Positions 17,384 through 26,262 of a stretch of DNA of 57,007 nucleotides are shown one piece after another (positions within the stretch are counted from its first letter, which is position 1; each line of letters begins with the position of its first letter). Origin of the DNA: an uncultured Bacteroidota bacterium (GTDB lineage Bacteria; Bacteroidota; Bacteroidia; Chitinophagales; Chitinophagaceae). Below the pieces are notes generated by a model. It made no database searches, had not been told where the DNA came from, and worked only from the letters and a program-made list of their open reading frames with translations. The translations under genes and the position numbers were made by a program. The stretch is taken from NCBI GenBank assembly GCA_903835005.1, contig CAILLK010000089.1, positions 1 through 57,007 on the forward strand, given 5' to 3'.

Positions 17384-18775
17384 ATGAAGAATTCACAGGT
17401 TTTATCCGCATTTTTTATTTTTTGTTTATTATTCTCTGCAATAAGAAGCAACTGCCAGACTCGCATTATAACAACAGTAGCCGGAGATGGTTATGGCGCC
17501 GGAACCGGAAGAGGTGGTTTTAGCGGAGACGGCGGGGCAGCTACTAACGCGAAATTGGCTCAACCACGTGGTGTGGCTGTTGATTTGGCTGGAAATATTT
17601 ATATTGGAGATGCTGAAAATTATGTTATACGAAAGGTTTCACCATCTGGCATAATTTCAACCATTGCCGGCATACCTGGTTCAAGTGGATATAGTGGAGA
17701 TGGCGGCCCGGCACTTAGCGCTAAGCTTAGTGGATTATTTGGAATCTGCATTGACAATTCAGGAAATTTATTTTTTGCAGACTTACAAAGGATCCGTAAA
17801 ATCAGTACTTCAGGCACAATAACAACTGTTGCCGGGAATGGAACTGCTGGCTATAGTGGTGATGGCGGCAATGCCACTGCTGCAACAATTTATAATCCAT
17901 ACGGTTTAGCGGTCGATGCAGTCGGTAATCTTTATATCGCTGAACAGTTAAATAATTTAGTAAGAAAAGTAAGTCCGTCAGGGATCATCAGTACGTTTGC
18001 CGGAATGGGTACACCTAGCTACAGTGGTGATGGAGGTAATGCGACAGCCGCTATGTTAAGGCAACCTGAAAGTGTAGCGGTTGATAATTCGGGCAATGTA
18101 TTTATTGCAGATGCTGGTAACAATGTCATTCGTAAAGTCAGTACTTCTGGAATTATTTCTACAGTTGCAGGTACAGGACTACTAAGCGATGGTGGTGATG
18201 GTGGCCCGGCCACTGCTGCAAATATTCAAAGCCCGGTTGGGGTGGCAGTTGATGCAACAGGGAATATCTATATTGCTGAGTATTTAAGTTCTGTACGAAT
18301 GGTGAATACCTCAGGAATTATCAGCACCATAGCAGGTAATGGCACTGCTGGTTATTCGGGTGATGGCGGCCCCGCTGTAGAAGCCGAATTTTATTACACA
18401 TGGTCCTTATGCCTGGATGGGGGCGGAAATATATTTGTGGGTGATGCTGATAATAATGTGATCCGTAAAATCAGTCCTGCATACCTGAGTGTTGACCAGA
18501 CTGAATTACACAATAGCAGCATTTCGATTGTACCTAATCCGAATACAGGCGCCTTCACAATAAATGCAATCATTAATGCAAAATCAGGAAATGAAGTTTC
18601 GATTACGATTACTGATATTACTGGTCGCGTAATTTATAGTTCAGTTGCAAGCACTATTAATAGTGGGATAAGTAAGGAAATAAATCTTGGCGGGAATTTA
18701 CCTGGTGGATTATATATACTTAAGCTGGATTCAGGAAATGAGCATGCGGTATCCAGGTTGTTGATTGCAAGATAA
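17384..18775 (+). CDS. Secreted NHL-repeat beta-propeller protein with T9SS sorting domain
   Basis: The 463-residue protein has a signal peptide (cleavage near SNCQ, residue 24) and then about six repeats of the type TxAGxGxxGYSGDGGxAT - A - P-G-hAVD - GNhYIAD - NNVIRKV - GIIST, as in NHL beta-propellers. The last 75 residues are a type A T9SS sorting domain (ISIVPNPNTGAFTI, then ITDITGRVIYS, then LPGGLYILKL). It is expected to be exported through the Por secretion system to the cell surface or medium. The next gene is a close paralogue. Propellers of this kind often bind proteins or glycans, but the ligand is unknown. Confidence 0.88.
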   Translation: MKNSQVLSAFFIFCLLFSAIRSNCQTRIITTVAGDGYGAGTGRGGFSGDGGAATNAKLAQPRGVAVDLAGNIYIGDAENYVIRKVSPSGIISTIAGIPGSSGYSGDGGPALSAKLSGLFGICIDNSGNLFFADLQRIRKISTSGTITTVAGNGTAGYSGDGGNATAATIYNPYGLAVDAVGNLYIAEQLNNLVRKVSPSGIISTFAGMGTPSYSGDGGNATAAMLRQPESVAVDNSGNVFIADAGNNVIRKVSTSGIISTVAGTGLLSDGGDGGPATAANIQSPVGVAVDATGNIYIAEYLSSVRMVNTSGIISTIAGNGTAGYSGDGGPAVEAEFYYTWSLCLDGGGNIFVGDADNNVIRKISPAYLSVDQTELHNSSISIVPNPNTGAFTINAIINAKSGNEVSITITDITGRVIYSSVASTINSGISKEINLGGNLPGGLYILKLDSGNEHAVSRLLIAR

Positions 18776-18920
18776 GATTATTCGATTTTCCGGCAGGTAT
18801 TAACAGCAGTGCTTTATTCATATTGAAAGAATGCCGTTGCCGCCAACAGATTAGATCACCGGATTGATGAAAATTAATAACACCCCTGACCTAAATCATT
18901 CTTCTGGCCATATAGATAGT

Positions 18921-18928
18921 TAGTTTTG
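18921..18928 (+). promoter_or_regulatory. Possible -7 element for the second NHL gene
   Basis: TAGTTTTG fits TAnnTTTG and lies 35 bases before the ATG at 18964. A clear -33 partner is not seen. It suggests the second NHL gene can be transcribed on its own. Confidence 0.35.
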
Positions 18929-18963
18929 CATTGTATTTTTAAATATTTCAAAACTAATTTTCT

Positions 18964-20754
18964 ATGAGAAAGAATTCGTACATAATAATTGTTGCATTAT
19001 TGGCTTTATTCCTGGCTAACGGGCTCCATGCCCAGATCATTATCCGTTTTGCAGGCGACACCGTTCAGGGACATACCGGCGACGGCGGACCAGCTACTGC
19101 CGCAGAAATGAACCAGCCGTGTTCGGTAACTCAGGACGCCATGGGTAATATTTACATCGGAGAGGGAAACGGATGCGTTATCCGGAAAGTAAACCCAATG
19201 GGTGTTATTAGTACTTATGCCGGTACGGGTACCCCTGGTTTCAGTGGTGATGGCGGACCTGCAATTGCGGCTAAAATTAACGGAGTAGATGGTATGACAT
19301 TCGACGCTTCAGGCAACCTGGTGTTTGGCGATTTTGCCAACAGTTGTATCCGGAAGATAGATGGTGCGGGTACAATAACTACAATCGCCGGTACGGGTGG
19401 TGTATCTGGATATTCCGGTGACGGAGGTTCGGCTACCGCAGCTAAGTTTAATCGGGTAATGGACGTAAAATACGATGCTGCCGGAAACTTGTATATCAGC
19501 GACTGGTCGAACTATGTGATCAGGAAGATCAACACAGCAGGCACAATTTCTACCATTGCAGGCACCAATGTATCCGGATATACCGGTGATGGTGGCCCTG
19601 CGACGGCCGCCAAAATATCTCTGCCTTATGGCCTGGCATTCGATGCATCAGGCAGTCTTTATTTTATAGATGGCAACAATAATTGCGTCCGGAAAATTGA
19701 CGGTACCGGAACAATAAGCACCGTTTGTGGTACCGGCGCCCCCGGCTCTTCGGGCGATGGTGGCCCTGCAACAGCAGCATTGCTGAGCGCACCTACCGAC
19801 CTGGCTTTCGACAGTTATGGCAATCTGGACATTAACGACAGGGGAAATGACCGCATACGACAGATCAATACCTCAGGCATAATTTCTACTATTGCCGGCA
19901 ATGGCGGAATGGCGGAAGTGGGAGATGGCGGACCGGCCACCGCCGCCTCTTTCAACCGGAATTATGGTATATATGCAGATAACAACAACAACATATATAC
20001 CGCCGATATTAATGGCAATGCGGTCAGGAAGATTATAGCCCGCCCTCATGCCGTTTATACCAGTCCAGGCACTCTTTGCCAGGACAGTTGCACAACCCTG
20101 ATCAATACCGGAAAAGGCTCGCTCGATAGTGTGCGGTGGTCTGTACCAGGGGTTACAATTACCGGAGCTGCCACCGATACTATGCATGCCTGTTTTACTT
20201 CACCCGGAAGCTATCCGGTCCATTTGTATGTGCACAACATTTCCGGCAGCGATACCATGACTGCAACTTTAATAGTAAACCCTACACCACATCCCGTAAT
20301 AACAACAACCTTATTTACCACATTTTCTGTTCCAGGTACCTACTCAAGTTATCAGTGGTATCATGAAGGACTACCTGTTTCAGGAGCTACGACAAATACA
20401 TTGGTTGCGGTTGGGATAGGTTCCTATTGGGTAATTGTAGATTCCGGCGGTTGTCCGGGCCGTTCAGATACCGGATTTGTATGGGAGGGGGTACCAACAA
20501 TCAATTTGTCTGAAAATCACTTCTGGTTGTCTCAAGACGGCAGCAGCACATTGAGCATCTATACTGATAAAACATTGGCAGATAATATTAGTATTTCTCT
20601 GTTTGATATTACCGGTAAGCAATTACTGACGGATAGCTGGTCAAAGGGCAGCAACTCAAAACAGATCAATGATATTCCGGTACCTGCCGGGTTATATATA
20701 ATCAGGTTAACCAGCCTTAGTACTTCAAAGGTGCTGAAGTGGATGAAACAATAA
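18964..20754 (+). CDS. Secreted NHL-repeat protein with PKD/Ig-like region and T9SS sorting domain
   Basis: The 596-residue protein has a signal peptide (cleavage after LHA, before Q24). Residues about 30-355 hold six NHL units with the same GDGGPATAA core as the preceding gene. Residues about 370-510 look like PKD or Ig-like domains (CTTLINTGKGSLDSVRWSVPG; YQWYHEGLPVSGATTNTL). The last 80 residues resemble a T9SS type A domain (LSIYTDKT, then ISLFDITGKQLLTD, then PAGLYIIRL), though the usual YPNP is degenerate. It probably arose by duplication of its neighbour with an added module. A strong hairpin ends the transcript. Confidence 0.88.
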   Translation: MRKNSYIIIVALLALFLANGLHAQIIIRFAGDTVQGHTGDGGPATAAEMNQPCSVTQDAMGNIYIGEGNGCVIRKVNPMGVISTYAGTGTPGFSGDGGPAIAAKINGVDGMTFDASGNLVFGDFANSCIRKIDGAGTITTIAGTGGVSGYSGDGGSATAAKFNRVMDVKYDAAGNLYISDWSNYVIRKINTAGTISTIAGTNVSGYTGDGGPATAAKISLPYGLAFDASGSLYFIDGNNNCVRKIDGTGTISTVCGTGAPGSSGDGGPATAALLSAPTDLAFDSYGNLDINDRGNDRIRQINTSGIISTIAGNGGMAEVGDGGPATAASFNRNYGIYADNNNNIYTADINGNAVRKIIARPHAVYTSPGTLCQDSCTTLINTGKGSLDSVRWSVPGVTITGAATDTMHACFTSPGSYPVHLYVHNISGSDTMTATLIVNPTPHPVITTTLFTTFSVPGTYSSYQWYHEGLPVSGATTNTLVAVGIGSYWVIVDSGGCPGRSDTGFVWEGVPTINLSENHFWLSQDGSSTLSIYTDKTLADNISISLFDITGKQLLTDSWSKGSNSKQINDIPVPAGLYIIRLTSLSTSKVLKWMKQ

Positions 20755-20766
20755 TCTGATGCAAAC

Positions 20767-20813
20767 ATGCGAATACAAAACCCCTCGGTTCCGGAGGAGT
20801 TTTGTATTCGCAT
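20767..20813 (+). terminator. Strong hairpin after the second NHL gene
   Basis: Bases 20767-20781 pair exactly with 20799-20813 (ATGCGAATACAAAAC and its complement). After one mismatch the stem continues with CCTC/GAGG, giving roughly 19 pairs. It starts 13 bases past the stop codon, so it is a probable terminator or 3' stabilising structure. Confidence 0.65.
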
Positions 20814-20969
20814 AGGTATTTATAAATCAGACTTAACCTATTACCCGGTTAGCAGCACTTCAGCCAGATGAGGGAGTTCATAGTCCAGCTAGCTATTCCA
20901 GGTCTCCCACGATACCTGAACTCAGTTACCATGCAAACCAGTTAATACAGACATAACAATTTAACAATA

Positions 20970-20997
20970 TTGGCTTCTGTTACAGAACCTACTTTTG
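20970..20997 (+). promoter_or_regulatory. Bacteroidota-type promoter for the cytochrome-like lipoprotein
   Basis: TTG at 20970-20972, a 17-base spacer and TACTTTTG at 20990-20997 match the -33/-7 consensus. The ATG is 36 bases further on. Confidence 0.6.
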
Positions 20998-21033
20998 CAA
21001 CTGATTTGAAATCAATTGTATAATTTTTTACTC

Positions 21034-21771
21034 ATGAAGAAATTCACTTTTATTATTCCTATTATTTTTACGGTTATTCTCTTTTATGCATGCACGCATA
21101 AGCCATTCTTACAGTCTACTCCCAAAACACACGATACAACTACCCATATTACTCCTGTTGATACTACCCATACTACCGATACTACAAAGGATATTGTAGA
21201 TACTTCAGTATGTTTTCAGCGCGATATATTGCCTATGCTGCAGAGCAATTGCGCCATAAGCGGTTGCCATAATGCCGCCTCAGCCCACAAGGGTTACGTA
21301 TATACTTCCTATGCCACAATAATGGCTAAAGGAATTGTGGCCGGTAATATCAGCGCCAGCGCTACCTATACTTACTGCCTCAGCGGTAAAATGCCAAAAT
21401 CGCCAGTACCCGCTTTCGACAGTACAAAACTGAGTTTACTGAGACGCTGGATCATTAATGGCGCACATGATGATACCGATTGTATTGTGAATTGCGATAC
21501 TACTAAATTCACCTTTGCCGCCGCAATAGTTCCGATACTAAGTGCCAACTGCTACTCCTGCCATGCCACATCTTCGGCTGCATCGGTTGGTGGCAATATT
21601 ATTCTGGATACCTATGCTGGCGTCCTTGCCCAAGCACAAAACGGTAAACTGCTGGGCGACCTGAATCATACACAGGGCTATAACTACATGCCGCTGGGTG
21701 GTGCTCAGCTTTCTGAATGCAAGATCACCCAATTCAGTAAGTGGATAGCAGCAGGAGCACAGAATAATTAG
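21034..21771 (+). CDS. Lipoprotein with two putative haem c sites
   Basis: The 245-residue product has a lipoprotein signal (LFYAC, Cys20) and a T/D/H-rich linker (about 28-56). Two cytochrome-like halves follow: C73-AISG-C78-H79, a CX4CH variant, and C173-YS-C176-H177, a standard CX2CH. Each is followed by a possible distal Met (KMPKSP; YMPLGG). Each half starts with an ILPML / IVPILSANC pattern and ends with a W-I-x-x-GA helix, as in small dihaem surface lipoproteins. Haem attachment at the CX4CH site is inferred. The ATG at 21034 is preferred to a TTG at 21016. A role in electron transfer is likely, but the partner is unknown. Confidence 0.75.
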   Translation: MKKFTFIIPIIFTVILFYACTHKPFLQSTPKTHDTTTHITPVDTTHTTDTTKDIVDTSVCFQRDILPMLQSNCAISGCHNAASAHKGYVYTSYATIMAKGIVAGNISASATYTYCLSGKMPKSPVPAFDSTKLSLLRRWIINGAHDDTDCIVNCDTTKFTFAAAIVPILSANCYSCHATSSAASVGGNIILDTYAGVLAQAQNGKLLGDLNHTQGYNYMPLGGAQLSECKITQFSKWIAAGAQNN

Positions 21772-21772
21772 C

Positions 21773-21807
21773 AGTTAGTCTAAAGTCTTTAGTAGTTAGT
21801 CTAAAGT
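21773..21807 (+). repeat. Short direct repeat
   Basis: AGTTAGTCTAAAGT occurs at 21773-21786 and again at 21794-21807, a 21-base period, between the stop of the cytochrome-like gene and the convergent AraC gene. It is too short to call an element. Confidence 0.6.
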
Positions 21808-21835
21808 TTTATTCTCAGTTTGCTATATGGAGAAT

Positions 21836-22783
21836 TCAATGGCTGGAAATAATTTTGCCCCCATTCATACAGCCTTTATAGGCACCGGGCGTTATTCCTT
21901 CAGTTTTTTTAAACAGGCGCACAAAATAATTCACATCGCTGAAGCCGCAATAGTTACTGATCTGAGAAATGGAATACTTGTTTTCAGCCAGTAGTTGTTT
22001 GCCCAGTTTGAGCCGCTCATTATTAATATAGTCAACAGGAGTAATGCCGAATTGCTCTTTGAACCAGATAAAGAAAGCATTCCTGCTCAGGTAAGCTTTC
22101 CTGCAAAGATCATTTATGAGTATCTTACTGGTAAGGTGCTCATGAATGTGGTGCAATACATATTGCAGCCTGCCTGCATTGGTACTGGTAACCGATTCAG
22201 ATATTACCTGCTGCAGGTGCTGGCTTTGCACCAGCCTTATGAGCAATTCCTTAAGATTCAGGTCGGCAAAAATATTCTTGGCTTTATCTGAGCTGCTGCA
22301 CACCCTTATCAGTTTATTGATCAGATCGGTGATCTCAGTATCATTCTCAAAATGGTATTTATTGAACTGTAGTTTCCAGTTATGCATTTCATCCTTACCG
22401 CTGTTATAGAATTCATTCAGGTAATTAAGCGTAGAGTCAATATACCTTGCATCAACCGCCAGAGCTATGCATTGCGAGGGCGTGTGATGACTGGCCTCCG
22501 GAAAGTCAATTATCATGGTCTCATTGGCAGGTACTATTACCGTTTCACCGGGCAGGTACTCAAATTCGGGCTTATTGAACAGGTGCATGACTTTTTTGCC
22601 CCTTACCATGCTGGTTATCACAAAATCACTGAAAGTTAGCGGCACACGGTAGGTTTGCTCATACGATTCAAAAATATTGAGCTCACTGTTATTTAAATTA
22701 TAGATACGCCGGTTCTCTACCAGCGTCTGCAGGTACTTAGGGTTGGTTAGGTCAATTTTGGTTAAATAATTTCCTGCTGGCAT
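21836..22783 (-). CDS. AraC family transcriptional regulator of the aldehyde dehydrogenase locus
   Basis: The protein has an N-terminal AraC-type sensing domain (PKYLQTLVENRRIYNL, VITSMVRGKKVMHLF, PGETVIVPANETM) and a C-terminal double helix-turn-helix (about the last 100 residues: LSRNAFFIWFKEQFGITPVDYIN, ISQISNYCGFSDVNYFVRLFKK). The ATG at 22783 gives 315 residues and leaves 155 bases of shared upstream DNA; a GTG at 22921 would add 46 residues and nearly abut the next gene. It diverges from an aldehyde dehydrogenase gene and probably activates it in response to an alcohol or aldehyde signal (inference). Confidence 0.85.
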   Translation of the reverse strand: MPAGNYLTKIDLTNPKYLQTLVENRRIYNLNNSELNIFESYEQTYRVPLTFSDFVITSMVRGKKVMHLFNKPEFEYLPGETVIVPANETMIIDFPEASHHTPSQCIALAVDARYIDSTLNYLNEFYNSGKDEMHNWKLQFNKYHFENDTEITDLINKLIRVCSSSDKAKNIFADLNLKELLIRLVQSQHLQQVISESVTSTNAGRLQYVLHHIHEHLTSKILINDLCRKAYLSRNAFFIWFKEQFGITPVDYINNERLKLGKQLLAENKYSISQISNYCGFSDVNYFVRLFKKTEGITPGAYKGCMNGGKIISSH

Positions 22784-22938
22784 AATCCGGCCATTTTTCC
22801 AGAGTTCAAGATAATGACTTTCAGTATACTGCAAAAGAAAAAGGTACGATTGTGCTATTTTTTCAGACGATAATACTAACCACATGGGAGCTATAACAGT
22901 GATCTTTACGTATTCATTCACTTAAAATTTGTATCCAT

Positions 22939-24471
22939 ATGAGTACTTCAACCGTGGCTGCTCCCAAAAGTAATCTGGCAGCAAGACCTGTTTTTAAAGA
23001 CCGTTACGAACATTATATCAATGGCCAGTGGACCGCTCCCTCAAGCGGTGAGTATTTCGATAACATATCTCCTATAGATGGCAAAGTATTTACACAAGCG
23101 GCCCGTGGCAATGCCAAGGACATAGAACTGGCGGTAGATGCCGCCTGCAATGCCTTTACCACCTGGAGCAAAACTTCTGCCGCCAGCCGCAGCAATATTT
23201 TGCTGAAAATAGCCCAGCGGATAGAAGACAACCTGGAATACCTGGCAACTGTGGAGACTATTGATAATGGTAAGGCGATAAGGGAAACGCGCGCCGCCGA
23301 CCTGCCACTGACCATTGATCATTTCCGTTATTTTGCCGGGGTTATCAGGGCAGAAGAAGGCTCAATAAGTGAGCACGATGAAACGACGGTAAGCATACAG
23401 ATACATGAGCCTATCGGGGTTGTAGGCCAGATAATACCCTGGAATTTCCCGCTGCTGATGGCTGCATGGAAAATTGCCCCGGCACTGTCTGCCGGTTGCT
23501 GTGTAGTGGTGAAACCCGCAGAGCAAACACCCACAAGCCTGATCATACTGATGGAACTGATAGGTGATTTATTGCCGGCAGGAGTTTTGAATGTAGTTAC
23601 CGGGTTCGGAATTGAGGCGGGGAAACCGCTTGCCACATCCAGCCGCATCAATAAAGTGGCCTTTACCGGCGAAACAACTACCGGCCGCCTGATTATGCAA
23701 TATGCATCTGAAAACCTGATACCGGTAACTATGGAACTGGGTGGTAAAAGCCCTAATATCTTCTTTAAGTCGGTAGCCGATGCCGATGATGATTTCTTTG
23801 ACAAAGCGGTGGAAGGGGCTGTGATGTTTGCTTTGAACCAGGGTGAGGTTTGTACCTGCCCGAGCCGCATACTGGTGCATGAAGACATCTACGACAAGTT
23901 TATGGAGCGAGTAGTGCAGCGCACAATGGCTATAAAAATGGGTAACCCGCTGGACGGCGATGTGATGATGGGCGCTCAGGCAAGCGAAGACCAGTATAAT
24001 AAGATACTCAGCTACTTTGATATAGGCAAGCAGGAAGGAGCCAAGGTACTATGCGGCGGCGAAGCATTCCACCAGAACAGCGGTCTGGAATCAGGGTACT
24101 ACATTCAGCCTACTATATTCTCCGGACATAATAAAATGAGGATATTCCAGGAAGAGATATTCGGGCCGGTTACATCTGTTACCACTTTCAAAACTACTGA
24201 GGAAGCAATAGCTATAGCTAATGATACGCTTTACGGCCTCGGCGCAGGGGTATGGACTCGTGATGCACATGAACTGTACCAGGTGCCAAGGGCAATACAG
24301 GCAGGCAGGGTGTGGGTGAACTGTTACCATGCGTATCCGGCACATGCGCCATTTGGCGGTTATAAAAAATCGGGTTTCGGCAGGGAAACGCATAAGATGA
24401 TGCTGAACCACTACAGGCAAACCAAAAACATGTTAATATCGTATAGTAAGAGTAAACTCGGTTTTTTCTGA
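22939..24471 (+). CDS. NAD-dependent aldehyde dehydrogenase (AldB/ExaC type)
   Basis: The 510-residue protein is a full-length class I-type aldehyde dehydrogenase. It has the NAD-binding [20 protein letters not shown], the general base Glu266 in MELGGKSPN and the catalytic Cys305 in [11 protein letters not shown]. The [10 protein letters not shown] form is typical of acetaldehyde dehydrogenases AldB/ExaC that oxidise acetaldehyde or other small aldehydes. It has an AraC regulator upstream and a DUF779 gene 126 bases downstream, a common trio. A hairpin lies between it and the DUF779 gene. Confidence 0.95.
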   Translation: MSTSTVAAPKSNLAARPVFKDRYEHYINGQWTAPSSGEYFDNISPIDGKVFTQAARGNAKDIELAVDAACNAFTTWSKTSAASRSNILLKIAQRIEDNLEYLATVETIDNGKAIRETRAADLPLTIDHFRYFAGVIRAEEGSISEHDETTVSIQIHEPIGVVGQIIPWNFPLLMAAWKIAPALSAGCCVVVKPAEQTPTSLIILMELIGDLLPAGVLNVVTGFGIEAGKPLATSSRINKVAFTGETTTGRLIMQYASENLIPVTMELGGKSPNIFFKSVADADDDFFDKAVEGAVMFALNQGEVCTCPSRILVHEDIYDKFMERVVQRTMAIKMGNPLDGDVMMGAQASEDQYNKILSYFDIGKQEGAKVLCGGEAFHQNSGLESGYYIQPTIFSGHNKMRIFQEEIFGPVTSVTTFKTTEEAIAIANDTLYGLGAGVWTRDAHELYQVPRAIQAGRVWVNCYHAYPAHAPFGGYKKSGFGRETHKMMLNHYRQTKNMLISYSKSKLGFF

Positions 24472-24553
24472 TCATACACTGATAGCAAAAAACCGGAGTA
24501 ATCAAGGATTTTTCAGATAAAAGGTAATTGGATTAAGTGAAAGATTCACTCAG

Positions 24554-24585
24554 GCGGCGGTATTTATATACTGCCGCAATTTTTC
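24554..24585 (+). terminator. Terminator-like hairpin between aldehyde dehydrogenase and DUF779 gene
   Basis: Bases 24554-24563 (GCGGCGGTAT) pair with 24568-24577 (one G-U pair) around a 4-base loop, followed directly by AATTTTTC. This is the shape of an intrinsic terminator. It ends only 12 bases before the next ATG, so it may act as a partial terminator or attenuator rather than a full stop. Confidence 0.6.
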
Positions 24586-24597
24586 AGGATATATATT

Positions 24598-24963
24598 ATG
24601 GATGTAAAACGGGTTATAGCTACAGAAGACACACTGGCATTGATTGAAAAGCTAAAAACAACCAACGGACCGCTCATGTTTCACCAGAGCGGGGGCTGTT
24701 GTGATGGCTCTTCGCCCATGTGTTTCCAATCGGGCGAATTCCTGATCGGCTCATCTGATGTGCAGATGGGGGAAATTGGGGGGTGCCCATTCTATATGAG
24801 CAGTGACCAGTTTGAGTATTGGAAACATACCCAGTTGATAATAGATGTTACAAAAGGCAGGGGCAGCAGCTTCAGCCTGGAAATACCACTAGGTGTGCGG
24901 TTCCTGACCCGCTCCAGGATGTTTACCGACGAAGAACTGAAAGAACTGAAATTAATTGCTTAA
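24598..24963 (+). CDS. DUF779 family protein linked to aldehyde dehydrogenase
   Basis: The 121-residue protein matches DUF779. It has a conserved Cys-rich motif, FHQSGGCCDGSSPMCF (about 29-44), then GCPFYMS, and ends in LTRSRMFTDEELKEL. DUF779 proteins are usually encoded next to AldB/ExaC-type aldehyde dehydrogenases, as here. The biochemical role is not established; the Cys/His cluster suggests metal or thiol chemistry (inference). Confidence 0.9.
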   Translation: MDVKRVIATEDTLALIEKLKTTNGPLMFHQSGGCCDGSSPMCFQSGEFLIGSSDVQMGEIGGCPFYMSSDQFEYWKHTQLIIDVTKGRGSSFSLEIPLGVRFLTRSRMFTDEELKELKLIA

Positions 24964-25066
24964 GTGCGCGACACCTTTGAAGTGTGGCACATTTTCGAGA
25001 GTATAAAATCAATCAAAATATTAAAACAAAGGTGGCAAAATAAGCCCCAGCATTTGGAAACTAAAC

Positions 25067-25092
25067 AATAGCCCGGCAAATGCCGGGTTATT
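25067..25092. terminator. Bidirectional terminator-like hairpin
   Basis: Bases 25067-25078 and 25081-25092 pair (AATAGCCCGGCA with TGCCGGGTTATT, one G-U pair) around AA. It lies between the convergent DUF779 and MDR genes and is followed by T-rich sequence on the plus strand (AGTTTAT). Confidence 0.65.
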
Positions 25093-25116
25093 AGTTTATA
25101 AATTATTTTTAATATA

Positions 25117-26088
25117 TCAGGGAACTACTACTATACGTTTGCCTGTGTTATCATTGATCTGCCATGCAGTTTCAATGTCTTTCAAAGCCACTACCTGCGT
25201 ATCAACAGACAGTTTACCAGCCATATTCAACTGCATCATTTGGGGTAGTATTTCTTTAGTAAACAAAGCCAGGGCTTCCCTGCTCAGACTGCCGAAGCCA
25301 GAACCAAGTATTTCAATAGCTGTACTACGCAGCAAGCCCGATGGAAGCTGAATATTTGCTCCGGCCATCTCGCCCACCGTAACAAACTTCACAGTGTTAC
25401 TGATGTGCTGCAGCCCACCGCCTTTAAGGGCTGTAAGTATTAATTCCGCCGGTCGCCCCCACAAATAGTCAATGACTATATCAATAGGTGTTTCCTGATT
25501 AATCTCTTTTGTTCGTTTAATGATAAAGCTATCTTCCTGGTTTAGCGAAATAACTTCATCAGCGCCGAGCTCTGCCAAACGGCTGAGCGATTCAGGATTA
25601 CGGCCGGTGGCAATCACTTTTTCAGCGCCATAAAATTTTGCGATCTGCACAGCAGCTTTGCCTGTAACACCGGTTGCCCCGTTGATCAGCACGGTTTTAC
25701 CAGACTCCATGCCTGCCCTGAAACGAAGCGCCAATGCTGCGCCAATCACAACATTGGGCAATGCCGCTGCTGCAATACAATCCATACCGGCGGGCAACCT
25801 CACCATCCTTGCCTTATCTGCAAGTGCCTTTTCGGCTATCATACCGGTTATACCCATGGCATATACCAGCGTTCCGTCTTCCAGCTCCCCCACTCCATCT
25901 ACACCAACCACAGCAGGTAAGGTATCATGGCTGCCATAATGTGCTCCGCTAGCTCTGCCCTTATCCAGATTTTTAACAGATGCCGCCTTGATTTTTATCA
26001 CTACCTGGTTGTCATTTGCAGGTACAGGATCCGGAAAATCATCATAACGCGGGGGCTGCCCGAACTTATATAACACTGCTGCTTTCAT
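25117..26088 (-). CDS. Zinc-less MDR family quinone oxidoreductase-like protein
   Basis: The 323-residue protein is a medium-chain dehydrogenase/reductase. It has an N-terminal GroES-like domain (KAAVLYKFGQPPRYDDFPDP; PAVVGVDGVGEL) and a Rossmann domain with VLINGATGVTGKAAVQIAKF, then KVIATGRN. Zinc ligands of alcohol dehydrogenases are absent, which points to NADPH:quinone oxidoreductase-like enzymes. The ATG at 26088 is preferred to a TTG at 26106. It diverges from the acyl-CoA synthetase gene. The substrate is unknown. Confidence 0.88.
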   Translation of the reverse strand: MKAAVLYKFGQPPRYDDFPDPVPANDNQVVIKIKAASVKNLDKGRASGAHYGSHDTLPAVVGVDGVGELEDGTLVYAMGITGMIAEKALADKARMVRLPAGMDCIAAAALPNVVIGAALALRFRAGMESGKTVLINGATGVTGKAAVQIAKFYGAEKVIATGRNPESLSRLAELGADEVISLNQEDSFIIKRTKEINQETPIDIVIDYLWGRPAELILTALKGGGLQHISNTVKFVTVGEMAGANIQLPSGLLRSTAIEILGSGFGSLSREALALFTKEILPQMMQLNMAGKLSVDTQVVALKDIETAWQINDNTGKRIVVVP

Positions 26089-26262
26089 AATTACATTTTT
26101 GTACAAAATTCAGGCTTTTTATTTGTGCAGCAAGTATAATTTACATCAGATATGTTGCTGTAGTTTAACGCATTAGCGTTTACCCGTTGATAGCCTGCAA
26201 TAATCATATAGCCATGACCATTATCATATTCTGTGAACTGAATCTTTTACTAATTTTAGCTT

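Noticed and set aside
17384..20754. GDGGPAT-encoding repeats as a CRISPR-like array
   Set aside because: The repeated DNA is in-frame protein repeat with a period of about 165 bases, not 28-36-base repeats with unique spacers.
24964..25066. GACACC...TGTGGCAC stretch after the DUF779 gene as a sigma-54 site
   Set aside because: TGGCAC occurs at 24985-24990 but no TTGC or close variant follows at the needed distance.
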